A stretch of 64,000 nt of DNA from Microbacterium sp. zg-B96. Lineage in GTDB: Bacteria > Actinomycetota > Actinomycetes > Actinomycetales > Microbacteriaceae. The stretch is taken from NCBI RefSeq assembly GCF_030246865.1, contig NZ_CP126738.1:1054001-1118000 (forward strand). The letters run 5' to 3'. Below the pieces are notes generated by a model. The model was not told where the DNA came from. It made no database searches and worked only from the letters and a program-made list of their open reading frames with translations. The position numbers and the translations under genes are program-made. This document shows positions 50,241 through 64,000 of the stretch, in pieces; the stretch's first letter is position 1; each line of letters starts with the position of its first letter.

Positions 50241-50713
50241 CGCGCGACACTCCCGGGATCCCAGCTGGATTTGCCGAGTCCCTGGGATCCACGTAAAGTC
50301 TTCTCTGTTGGCCCCACAGGGACAGCGGAGAGGCCCTAGGCCCCGCACCCCTCAAGCGGCCACAAACCATCCTCTCGGTCCCCGGATCGAAGGTCTTCTG
50401 ACCTGGATGGACTTGCCCATCTCACCGGCGTGTCGATTTGACAAGCCAAGCGAGATGGTTAAGATAGAGAAGTTGCCCTGCAGGGCAGGCCGTGAGGCCG
50501 GCCGGCAGGAGCATCCGATCCTTGAGAACTCAACAGCGTGCACTTGTCAAATGCCAAATAACCTCGTCCCAGCTTTGGCTGGGTGAGATTCCTTTGGATC
50601 AAAGTCCGATTCCCTTTGGGGGTCGGCAACGGATAAGTCAGTAATGACATCCATTTGGTCAGTTCAAACTCGCTGCTTCGGCCTTTTTCCGGCTGTTGTA
50701 TGCATTTTTCTTT
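50241..50713 (+). promoter_or_regulatory. rRNA operon promoter and leader region
   Basis: This gap of about 470 bp holds two promoter-like pairs: TTGCCG (50271-50276) - 17 bp - TAAAGT (50294-50299), and TTGACA (50438-50443) - 16 bp - TAAGAT (50460-50465). Downstream are the antitermination-type element CTTGAGAACTCAACAG (50521-50536), a hairpin CCCAGC/GGCTGGG-like at 50568-50583, and a U-rich stretch before 16S. No protein gene is seen. Confidence 0.7.
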
Positions 50714-55763
<5,050 letters not shown>

Positions 55764-55863
55764 ACCCGTTTGAGGTGCTACGCGTCCACTGAGTGGTTCT
55801 CGATGTACGGTCGAGAACCGCACCAACAATTTTTGTTGTGTGCATGACTGAAACATCAATAGT

Positions 55864-55982
55864 GTTTCGGCGGCCATAGCGAGAGGGAAACGCCCGGATC
55901 CATACCGAACCCGGAAGCTAAGCCTCTCAGCGCCGATGGTACTGCAGGGGGGACCCTGTGGGAGAGTAGGACACCGCCGGAC
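55864..55982 (+). rRNA. rrf: 5S ribosomal RNA
   Basis: About 119 nt from GTTTCGGCGGCCATAGCG to CACCGCCGGAC, with the conserved CCGAACCCGGAAGCTAAGCC loop. Third gene of the rRNA operon, 100 bp behind 23S. Confidence 0.96.
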
Positions 55983-55991
55983 TTCTTTCGT

Positions 55992-56023
55992 GAAATGGCC
56001 ACCCGCTGAAGGGTGGCCATTTC
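55992..56023 (+). terminator. rRNA operon terminator
   Basis: Perfect 13-bp stem GAAATGGCCACCC / GGGTGGCCATTTC with loop GCTGAA, 10 bp after 5S, followed by TCGTTAA. Confidence 0.8.
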
Positions 56024-56052
56024 TCGTTAACGCGATCGAGAAGGATGCCGAG

Positions 56053-57690
56053 ATGACGGACCAGCAGCGACCTAATGATGACGCGCGCCGGCGCCCGAAC
56101 GATGCATCTGCGGACCGTCGCAGCGGTGGCGAGCGCAAGCCGTTCGTGAAGCGTGATGGCGACCGCAAGCCCTACACGCCTCGTGAAGGCGGTGACCGGA
56201 AGCCCTACACGCCTCGTGAGGGCGGTGACCGGAAGCCCTACACGCCTCGTGAGGGCGGTGACCGGAAGCCCTACACGCCTCGTGAGGGCGGTGACCGCAA
56301 GCCCTACACGCCCGGCGGGGACCGCAAGCCGTACGTGAAGCGCGACGGGGACCGCAAGCCTTACACCCCTCGGGATGGTGGCGACCGCAAGCCTTACACG
56401 CCCCGCGATGGTGGCGATCGTAAGCCTTATTCGCCTCGCGATGGTGGGGACCGCAAGCCTTACACCCCTCGGGATGGTGGCGACCGCAAGCCCTACACCC
56501 CTCGGGATGGTGGCGATCGTAAGCCCTACACGCCCCGCGATGGTGGCGACCGCAAGCCCTATACCCCCCGTGAGGGCGGGGACCGTAAGCCGTATTCGCC
56601 GCGTGATGGTGGCGACCGTAAGCCGTACGCCAAGCGCGACGGCGGCGGGCGCCCCTTCGACTCGCGTGACGATGGGCGCACATCGCGGCCGCCGCAGGAG
56701 CAGCGCGAGGCGGGTCCGCAGATTCCCGATGAGGTCACCGCTCGGGACCTGCATCCTTCGGCGCGCAATGAACTGAAGACGCTGAGCAAGGAGAACGCGG
56801 AGCAGGTCGGCCGTCACCTCGCGATGGCGGCCCAGCTCATCGACGACGATCCGCAGCTCGCGCACGAGCACGCGCTGGCGGCGGTCCGCCGCGCCGGTCG
56901 CATCGCTGTGGCTCGGGAGACCGCCGCGATCACGGCATACGCGATCGGCGACTTCGCCCTGGCGCTGCGGGAACTGCGCACGTATCGGCGAATCTCCGGC
57001 CGCGATGACCAGATCGCGCTGATGGTCGACAGTGAGCGCGGCGTCGGCCGCCCCGACCGTGCGCTCGAGGTCGGCCGCGCCGTCGACCGGGCGACGCTGC
57101 CCACCCCCGCGCGGGTGGAACTGGCGATCGCCATGTCGGGAGCGCGACTGGACCTCGGCGAGCCCGAGCGTGCGCTGTCCGAACTGGACATCCCGGAGCT
57201 TGACCCCGATCGCGCCTTCGAGTGGAGCCCTGCCCTGTTCTCCGCGCGCGCCACCGTGCTCGAGGAACTCGGCCGCACCGACGAGGCCGCCGAATGGCAG
57301 CGTCGCGCCGTCGTGGCCGCCGAGGCCATCGACGCGTCGCTGGGCCTGACCGGAGACGATGAGTTCCAGGTCGTCGATGAGGTCGAGGAGATCGCGATCG
57401 ACGACGAGCCGGTCGAGGTCGCTGAGGCGCCGGCCGCCGTCGAGGCAGATTCGGAGCCCGAGCAGGCCGTCGCAGCAGAGCCCGAGCCCGAGCCTGAGTC
57501 GACGACCGACGCCGAGCCCAAGAAGGCCAAGAAGAAGGCCAAGAACGAGGCGAAGGCACAGGCCAAGGAGTCCAAGAAGAAGGACAAGGCGAAGGCCAAG
57601 GCCAAGAAGGACAAGAAGGACAAGAAGTCGAAGAAGGACAAGAAGGCCGACACGGCCACCGCCGCGACCTCCGAGGACTCGGACAAGTAG
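56053..57690 (+). CDS. repeat-rich protein with TPR-like domain
   Basis: A 545-residue protein in three parts. Residues 30-205 hold 15 copies of an 11-residue unit, consensus DRKPYTPRDGG (or REGG), strongly basic and encoded by near-identical 33-bp DNA repeats. Residues 225-430 are helical and TPR-like (LAMAAQLIDDDPQLAHEHALAAV, AITAYAIGDFALALREL, LEELGRTDEAAEWQRRAV). The last 110 residues are an acidic stretch and then Lys/Ala-rich. The shape suggests binding to RNA or ribosomes, helped by its place 70 bp after the rRNA operon, but no function is known. GAGAAGGA lies before the ATG; the stop overlaps the next GTG. Confidence 0.8.
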   Translation: MTDQQRPNDDARRRPNDASADRRSGGERKPFVKRDGDRKPYTPREGGDRKPYTPREGGDRKPYTPREGGDRKPYTPREGGDRKPYTPGGDRKPYVKRDGDRKPYTPRDGGDRKPYTPRDGGDRKPYSPRDGGDRKPYTPRDGGDRKPYTPRDGGDRKPYTPRDGGDRKPYTPREGGDRKPYSPRDGGDRKPYAKRDGGGRPFDSRDDGRTSRPPQEQREAGPQIPDEVTARDLHPSARNELKTLSKENAEQVGRHLAMAAQLIDDDPQLAHEHALAAVRRAGRIAVARETAAITAYAIGDFALALRELRTYRRISGRDDQIALMVDSERGVGRPDRALEVGRAVDRATLPTPARVELAIAMSGARLDLGEPERALSELDIPELDPDRAFEWSPALFSARATVLEELGRTDEAAEWQRRAVVAAEAIDASLGLTGDDEFQVVDEVEEIAIDDEPVEVAEAPAAVEADSEPEQAVAAEPEPEPESTTDAEPKKAKKKAKNEAKAQAKESKKKDKAKAKAKKDKKDKKSKKDKKADTATAATSEDSDK

Positions 57691-58733
57691 TGGGACTGTT
57701 CAGCCGCAGCACGACGCCGACGCCGACCCCGCTGGATGGCGTCGACGTCGTGCTCGCCGACCTCGACGGAGTCGTCTACGCCGGCCCCGGACCGCTGCCG
57801 CACGCGATCGAGAGCCTCACTCGCGCGGGTCACGGCCGGCGCCTGGCGTACATCACCAACAACGCCTCCCGCACCGACGCGACCGTCGCCGCTCACCTGC
57901 GGGAACTCGGCTTGACCGAGACTCGGCCCGACGACGTCGTGACCAGTCCGCAGGCGGCCATGCGGCTGCTGCGGGAACGAGTCGCGCCCGGCGCCCGCAT
58001 CCTCGTCGTCGGCGGCGACGGGCTGACGGTGGAGGTCGAAAAGGCCGGTTACGCCGTCACGCGAAGCGCCGACGATTCGCCCGCCGCCGTCGTGCAGGGC
58101 TTCGCTCCCGATGTCGGCTGGCAGCACCTGGCCGAGGCGGCGTACGCGCTGGCCCTGCCCGAAGACGAAGGCGGCATCCCCTGGATCGCCACCAACACCG
58201 ACTGGACGATCCCGCAGGAGCGTGGCATCGCACCAGGCAACGGCACGCTCGTGTCCGCCGTGCACACCGCCGTCGGGAGGCTGGCGGTGGTCGCCGGCAA
58301 GCCCGAACGACCCATCTTCGATGAGGCCGTCGCCCGCTTCGGCGCCGCCAGCCCGCTGTTCATCGGCGACCGTCTCGACACCGACATCGCCGGCGCGCAA
58401 GCCGCCGGCATCCCTTCGGTGCTCGTGCTCACCGGCGTCGACCGGCCCAAGCACGTGCTGGCCGCACCGGCACACTCGCGCCCGACGTACATCGTGGGGG
58501 ACCTGCGGGAACTCCACGAGCCCTACCCCGAGGTGAAGACCGACGGCGACACGACCACCGTGCGTGACGCGGTCGTGCGCATCGACGGTCCCGACATCCA
58601 CATCGTCTCGGAGGGGTCCCGCCCCATCGACCTCGTCCGGGCCGGTGCCGCCGCGATCTGGGCGACGGGTCGGGGCATTTTCGGGTTCCGTGTGCCGGAG
58701 CGTCTTTACGCCGACCCGTTCCACCGCCCCTGA
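57690..58733 (+). CDS. HAD-family phosphatase, NagD/PGP-like
   Basis: A 347-residue HAD hydrolase of the class IIA (NagD, 4-nitrophenylphosphatase or phosphoglycolate phosphatase) group. Nucleophile motif ADLDGVVYAG near residue 24, motif II YITNNASRT, motif III lysine in VVAGKPERPIF and motif IV GDRLDTDIAGA. An additional C-terminal 80 residues (from VGDLRELHEPYPEV) extends the fold. The GTG starts on the last base of the previous stop (TAGTG). Substrate unknown. Confidence 0.9.
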   Translation: MGLFSRSTTPTPTPLDGVDVVLADLDGVVYAGPGPLPHAIESLTRAGHGRRLAYITNNASRTDATVAAHLRELGLTETRPDDVVTSPQAAMRLLRERVAPGARILVVGGDGLTVEVEKAGYAVTRSADDSPAAVVQGFAPDVGWQHLAEAAYALALPEDEGGIPWIATNTDWTIPQERGIAPGNGTLVSAVHTAVGRLAVVAGKPERPIFDEAVARFGAASPLFIGDRLDTDIAGAQAAGIPSVLVLTGVDRPKHVLAAPAHSRPTYIVGDLRELHEPYPEVKTDGDTTTVRDAVVRIDGPDIHIVSEGSRPIDLVRAGAAAIWATGRGIFGFRVPERLYADPFHRP

Positions 58734-58750
58734 CTTCTCGCAGCAGCGCC

Positions 58751-58756
58751 TATCCT
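58751..58756 (+). promoter_or_regulatory. -10 hexamer of the 61-codon gene (leaderless)
   Basis: TATCCT followed by 6 nt and the ATG at 58763; likely the main promoter for tlyA and nadK as well. Confidence 0.5.
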
Positions 58757-58762
58757 GGTGGC

Positions 58763-58948
58763 ATGTCGATGGATGCCGCGCCCGAGCACCCCGACCCTGA
58801 GCAGCCGCAGCCCCGCGAGGACCTGCTGTCGGCTCTCGAGGTGATCGAGGACCAGCCGCTGGACGAGCGCGCCCAGGGATACGCGGCCCTGCACGACGAA
58901 CTGGCACGGCGCCTGCAGTCCGGACCCGCCGACCCGTCGTCGGTATGA
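58763..58948 (+). CDS. small acidic protein upstream of tlyA
   Basis: A 61-residue acidic protein with a Pro/Glu-rich start and a helical part (LLSALEVIEDQPLDERAQGY, AALHDELARRLQ). Similar small ORFs precede tlyA in other actinobacteria. It overlaps tlyA by four bases (ATGA), so translation is probably coupled. Function unknown. Confidence 0.7.
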   Translation: MSMDAAPEHPDPEQPQPREDLLSALEVIEDQPLDERAQGYAALHDELARRLQSGPADPSSV

Positions 58949-59745
58949 CGGAGCGACTGGACGCCGCCGTCGCCGCGCGTGGCCTGGCCCGCTCCCGCAC
59001 GCACGCCGCGCAGCTCATCACGGCAGGGCTGGTCAGCGTCGACGGCCACCCGGTCGTCAAGCCGTCTGCCCGCGCCGGCGAGGACGCAGTGATCACCGTC
59101 GCCGGGTCCGACCACTACGTCAGCCGCGCCGCGCACAAACTCATCGCCGCGCTCGACGCATTCGCCCTCGACGTGCACGGCCGCGTCGCGCTGGACATGG
59201 GGGCCTCCACCGGTGGCTTCACCCAGGTGCTGCGCGAACGCGGCGCCGACCCGGTGCTCGCCGTGGATGTCGGCCATGGTCAGCTCGCGGCAGCCATCGC
59301 CGCCGACCCCGGTGTGCGAGCGGTCGAGGGCTTCAACGTGCGTCACATGACGCGCGAGAACTTAGCTCACGCCGCCGGCATCGACGAGGCACCGTCGGTG
59401 GTCACTGGAGATCTGTCCTTCATCTCCCTGGACCACGTGCTGCCCGCCGTCGCGGGCGTCTGTGCGCCGGGCGGCGATGTCGTGCTGCTGATCAAGCCGC
59501 AGTTCGAAGTCGGACGCACCGGAGTGCGCGAGGGGGTCGTGCGCAACGCCGGCCTGCGCGCGGATGCCACGGCCGCCGTGCTCTGGTCGGCCTGGGACGC
59601 AGGACTGGGCACCTGCGGCCTTATCGCCTCGCCCATCGCCGGCACCCACGGCAACGCCGAATACCTCGTGCATCTGCGCCCGGGCGTCGACGGCAATCCG
59701 ACAGAATGGTTGAGCACTGTGAATCGACTGGCGGAGACCGTATGA
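58945..59745 (+). CDS. tlyA: TlyA-family rRNA (cytidine-2'-O)-methyltransferase
   Basis: TlyA methylates 2'-O of cytidines in 16S and, in mycobacteria, 23S rRNA, which makes ribosomes sensitive to capreomycin. The 266-residue protein has an N-terminal S4 RNA-binding domain (residues 1-65) and an FtsJ-like domain with SAM motif LDMGASTGGFTQVL near residue 85 and catalytic lysine in VLLIKPQFEVGR. The order tlyA-nadK-recN-pyrG matches mycobacteria. Stop overlaps nadK. Confidence 0.95.
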   Translation: MTERLDAAVAARGLARSRTHAAQLITAGLVSVDGHPVVKPSARAGEDAVITVAGSDHYVSRAAHKLIAALDAFALDVHGRVALDMGASTGGFTQVLRERGADPVLAVDVGHGQLAAAIAADPGVRAVEGFNVRHMTRENLAHAAGIDEAPSVVTGDLSFISLDHVLPAVAGVCAPGGDVVLLIKPQFEVGRTGVREGVVRNAGLRADATAAVLWSAWDAGLGTCGLIASPIAGTHGNAEYLVHLRPGVDGNPTEWLSTVNRLAETV

Positions 59746-60671
59746 CGCAGCCTCAGCGACGCATCCTCGTCGTCGTACACGCCCACCGCGGCGACAACGC
59801 CGACGCCGCGCGCCGGGTGTTCCAGGCGCTGCGCGCCGCCGACGCCCAGCCGGTGCTCGCGCCCGATGACCGCGCCGACCTCGATGCGCTCGACCTCGAG
59901 GGCGTGGCGACCCTCGGCGTCGACGTCACCGTCGACGACATCGAGCTGGCCATCGTGCTGGGCGGAGACGGCACGATCCTGCGCGCCGCAGAACTCGTCC
60001 GCGAGGGCACCGCACCGGTGCTGGGCGTGAACATGGGCCACGTCGGCTTTCTCGCCGAGATCGAGCGCGACGACATGGACGACGCGGTGCGCCGCGTCAT
60101 CGCGCGCGACTACGAGGTCGAAGAGCGCATGGCGCTCTCGGTGCGCGTGAAGGATGCCACCAACACCGTGATCTACGAGACCTGGGCCCTGAACGAGGCC
60201 ACGGTCGAGAAGGCGAGCCGCGAGCGCATGCTCGAGGTCGTGATCGAGATCGACGGCCGGCCTCTGTCGAGCTTCGGATGCGACGGCGTCGTCGTGTCCA
60301 CTCCCACCGGCTCCACGGCATACAACTTCTCCGGCGGCGGCCCCGTGGTGTGGCCGACGGTGGAGGCGATCTGCGTCGTCCCGCTGTCGGCGCATGCGCT
60401 GTTCGCCCGGCCGCTGGTGGTCGGGCCGGAAGCGGCGGTGGCGATCGAGGTGCTCGACCGCACCAACGGCGTGGGGATTCTCTGGTGCGACGGCCGTCGC
60501 TCCCACGACCTGCCGCCCGGTGCGCGCGTCGTCGTGCGGCGTTCGGTCGACCCGGTGCGGCTGGCGCGCCTGCATCCGGCGGCGTTCACCGACCGGCTGG
60601 TGCGCAAGTTCCGCCTCCCCGTCGGCGGCTGGCGTGGACCGGCAGGCCCGCTGGACGTGGAGGCACCGTGA
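59742..60671 (+). CDS. nadK: NAD kinase
   Basis: Phosphorylates NAD to NADP. The 309-residue protein has the GGDGT motif in VLGGDGTILRAAE near residue 77, the substrate-site NE in WALNEATVEK, and STPTGSTAYNFSGGGP. The ATG at 59742 overlaps the tlyA stop; an in-frame start at 59706 inside tlyA is less likely. It is followed by recN after a short gap. Confidence 0.96.
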   Translation: MTQPQRRILVVVHAHRGDNADAARRVFQALRAADAQPVLAPDDRADLDALDLEGVATLGVDVTVDDIELAIVLGGDGTILRAAELVREGTAPVLGVNMGHVGFLAEIERDDMDDAVRRVIARDYEVEERMALSVRVKDATNTVIYETWALNEATVEKASRERMLEVVIEIDGRPLSSFGCDGVVVSTPTGSTAYNFSGGGPVVWPTVEAICVVPLSAHALFARPLVVGPEAAVAIEVLDRTNGVGILWCDGRRSHDLPPGARVVVRRSVDPVRLARLHPAAFTDRLVRKFRLPVGGWRGPAGPLDVEAP

Positions 60672-60699
60672 GCTGCCCGCCGACGAGGGGGGCGACGCC

Positions 60700-62403
60700 G
60701 TGATCGAGGAGATCCGCCTGCGCGACCTCGGGGTCATCGCCCAGGCGACCCTGCCGATGGGCCGCGGATTCACCGCTATCACCGGTGAGACCGGCGCGGG
60801 CAAGACGATGGTCGTCACCGGGCTCGGACTGCTGCTGGGCCAGCGGGCCGACTCCGGCGCCGTGCGGTCGGGTGCTCCTCAGGCATCCGTCGAGGGCACC
60901 TGGATCGTGCCGGAGACCGGCGCCGTCGCCGAGCGCGTGCGGGAAGCCGGGGGAGACCTGGAGCCCATCGGGGGTGGCGACGCCGAGCTGTACCTCGCCA
61001 GGACGCTCTCCAGCGAGGGCCGCAGCCGCGCCACCGTCGGCGGGCGTACTGCCCCGGCCGGCGTGCTCGCCGACCTCGCCGACCAGCTGGTGGTCGTGCA
61101 CGGGCAGTCCGACCAGCTGCGGCTGCGCTCCGCCGTCGCCCAGCGCGACGCGCTGGACCGATTCGCGGGGGCACCGGTGGCGACCGCGCTGGCGGATTAC
61201 CGCGACGCGTACGAACGCTGGCGTGCACTCGAGCGCGAACTGACCGGACTCACCGGCGACCGCGACGCCCGTGCCCGCGAGGCAGAAGACCTGCGGCAAC
61301 TGCTCGCCGACATCGAACGCGTCGACCCGCAGCCGGGGGAAGACGACGACCTGGCCCGCCGCGCCGAGCGCCTCGCGCACGCCGAGGACCTGCGCGTCGC
61401 CGCCGCGCTGGCACACGCCACACTGTCCTCGGACGAGGATGCTCCCGATGTCGTCACCCTCGCGGCGGAGGCCCGACGCGCCCTGGAACGGGCCGCCGAA
61501 CGCGACGACACCCTCGCGCCGCTGGCCGAACAGGCCGCCGACATCGGCTACCGCGCCACCGATCTCGCTCAGGCGCTGTCGGGGTACCTCGCCGACCTGG
61601 ACGAGACCGGCCCGCAGGAGCTGGCCGCGACGCTGGAGCGTCGCGCCGAACTGGCGACCCTGTCCCGCGTGCACGGCACGGTGGATGCCGCGATCGCGCT
61701 GCTGCAGACCGGTTCGGCGCGCCTGGCCGAACTCGACGACGACGGTGACCGCATCGGACGCCTCGCCGAGGAACGCGACGCCGCGGCATCCGTCCTCGAC
61801 GACGCCGCCACCGCCCTCACCGCCGCCCGTACCGCCGCCGCCGAACGCCTCGGCGCCGCGGTGACCGAGGAACTGCACGCCCTCGCGCTGCCGGACGCGC
61901 GACTGGTGGTCGATGTGACCGCGGGTGTGGCGTCGGCCAGCGGCCGCGACGACGTGACCATCCTGCTCGCCCCGCACCCCGGCGCGGAGCCGCGGCCGGT
62001 GGCGAAGGGCGCGTCCGGCGGCGAGCTCAGCCGCGTGATGCTGGCGCTGGAGGTCGTGATCGCCTCCTCTGACCCGGTGCCGACGTTCGTGTTCGACGAG
62101 GTGGATGCCGGTATCGGCGGTGCCGCCGCCATCGAGGTGGGCCGGCGCCTGGCGCGCCTGGCCGAATCGTCGCAGGTGGTCGTGGTGACCCACCTCGCGC
62201 AGGTGGCCGCGTTCGCGGGCAACCACCTGTCCGTCGTGAAGGCCAACGACGGCTCGGTGACAGCCTCCAGCGTGCGCCGGCTGGAGGGCACCGAGCGGGA
62301 AGCGGAGATGGCTCGGCTGCTGTCGGGAATGGCCGATTCCGATGCGGCGTTGACACATGCACGCGAGCTGCTGAACCTCGGCGCTGCAGGACTGATAGGA
62401 TAA
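60700..62403 (+). CDS. recN: DNA repair protein RecN
   Basis: SMC-like ATPase acting early in double-strand-break repair. The 567-residue protein has Walker A ITGETGAGKTMV near residue 30, a long coiled-coil middle (about residues 165-385), the signature KGASGGELSRVMLALE and Walker B TFVFDEVDAGIGG, then VTHLAQVAAFA. The GTG at 60700 gives the standard IEEIRLRDLGVI opening; frames further upstream are nadK shadow. No LexA box is seen nearby, although recN is SOS-controlled in some bacteria. Confidence 0.95.
   Translation: MIEEIRLRDLGVIAQATLPMGRGFTAITGETGAGKTMVVTGLGLLLGQRADSGAVRSGAPQASVEGTWIVPETGAVAERVREAGGDLEPIGGGDAELYLARTLSSEGRSRATVGGRTAPAGVLADLADQLVVVHGQSDQLRLRSAVAQRDALDRFAGAPVATALADYRDAYERWRALERELTGLTGDRDARAREAEDLRQLLADIERVDPQPGEDDDLARRAERLAHAEDLRVAAALAHATLSSDEDAPDVVTLAAEARRALERAAERDDTLAPLAEQAADIGYRATDLAQALSGYLADLDETGPQELAATLERRAELATLSRVHGTVDAAIALLQTGSARLAELDDDGDRIGRLAEERDAAASVLDDAATALTAARTAAAERLGAAVTEELHALALPDARLVVDVTAGVASASGRDDVTILLAPHPGAEPRPVAKGASGGELSRVMLALEVVIASSDPVPTFVFDEVDAGIGGAAAIEVGRRLARLAESSQVVVVTHLAQVAAFAGNHLSVVKANDGSVTASSVRRLEGTEREAEMARLLSGMADSDAALTHARELLNLGAAGLIG
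62396..62401 (+). promoter_or_regulatory. pyrG -10 hexamer (near-leaderless)
   Basis: TAGGAT at the very end of recN, followed by 8 nt and the GTG at 62410. Confidence 0.45.

Positions 62404-64000
<1,597 letters not shown>

Noticed and set aside
55927..56871. 314-codon minus-strand frame opposite the repeat protein
   Set aside because: The regular Arg/Val/Gly repeats are the mirror image of the DRKPYTPRDGG DNA repeats, and it would run into 5S rRNA.
62350..62355. TTGACA as -35 element for pyrG
   Set aside because: It is 40 bp upstream of the TAGGAT hexamer, too far for a sigma-70-type promoter.

Overview
This is a 64 kb stretch of a high-GC actinobacterial chromosome, most like Microbacterium or a close Microbacteriaceae relative. 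The evidence is dense GC-rich genes with ATGA/GTGA overlaps, a 16S-23S-5S operon whose spacer holds no tRNA, and the block thyA-folA ... dapA-rnj-ftsK-pgsA-cinA-clgR-DUF3046-recA-recX-miaB-miaA-dapF-hflX-lexA. That block follows the corresponding mycobacterial region closely. I see no phage, plasmid, CRISPR array, insertion sequence or tRNA gene. The genus is inferred from gene content and style, not from a database match.

Layout. 1-2.5 kb: a small minus-strand group (epimerase-like protein, OsmC, DUF4395 and thioredoxin-like pair). 2.6-6.2 kb: thymidylate and folate synthesis (thyA-folA), a short-chain dehydrogenase, a Nudix hydrolase, dapA. 6.2-23 kb: RNase J, FtsK, PgsA, CinA, ClgR, RecA/RecX, MiaB/MiaA, DapF, a methyltransferase, HflX and an S9 peptidase. 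23-24.6 kb: lexA divergent from a LysM protein that is probably an SOS division inhibitor. 24.6-28.5 kb: hisC-hisB-hisH-hisA and an SseB-like gene. 28.7-32 kb: DUF1844, infC-rpmI-rplT and an rRNA methyltransferase. 32-35.5 kb: a complete glutamate-type ABC importer. 35.5-39 kb: pheS-pheT. 39.2-41.5 kb: two accessory-looking genes (AAA ATPase, epimerase). 41.6-49.5 kb: an arginine operon argC-J-B-D-F-(acyltransferase)-argH, preceded by a 26-codon arginine-rich leader ORF. 49.6 kb: satD-like regulator. 50.2-56 kb: the rRNA operon. 56-64 kb: a repeat-rich TPR protein, HAD phosphatase, TlyA, NadK, RecN and pyrG (cut by the window end).

Regulatory architecture is the most informative part. About twenty genes have a TAnnnT -10 hexamer ending 6-8 nt before the start codon, so many mRNAs are probably leaderless; this fixes many starts. 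SOS control is visible at recA and at the lexA/LysM divergent region. IF3 appears to start at AUC. The arginine operon has the layout of ribosome-mediated attenuation. The satD start is covered by a 21-bp palindrome.

The least explained feature is a family of short arrays with core GAGTGAGTAT at an exact 20-bp period (20 copies, four intergenic loci, 28.5-41.6 kb, both orientations). Spacers diverge while core and period are kept, and three of the loci bracket the AAA ATPase and epimerase genes. A second, unrelated intergenic inverted repeat (GTTCGGTCGTCGCA type) sits at three places between 8 and 21 kb.
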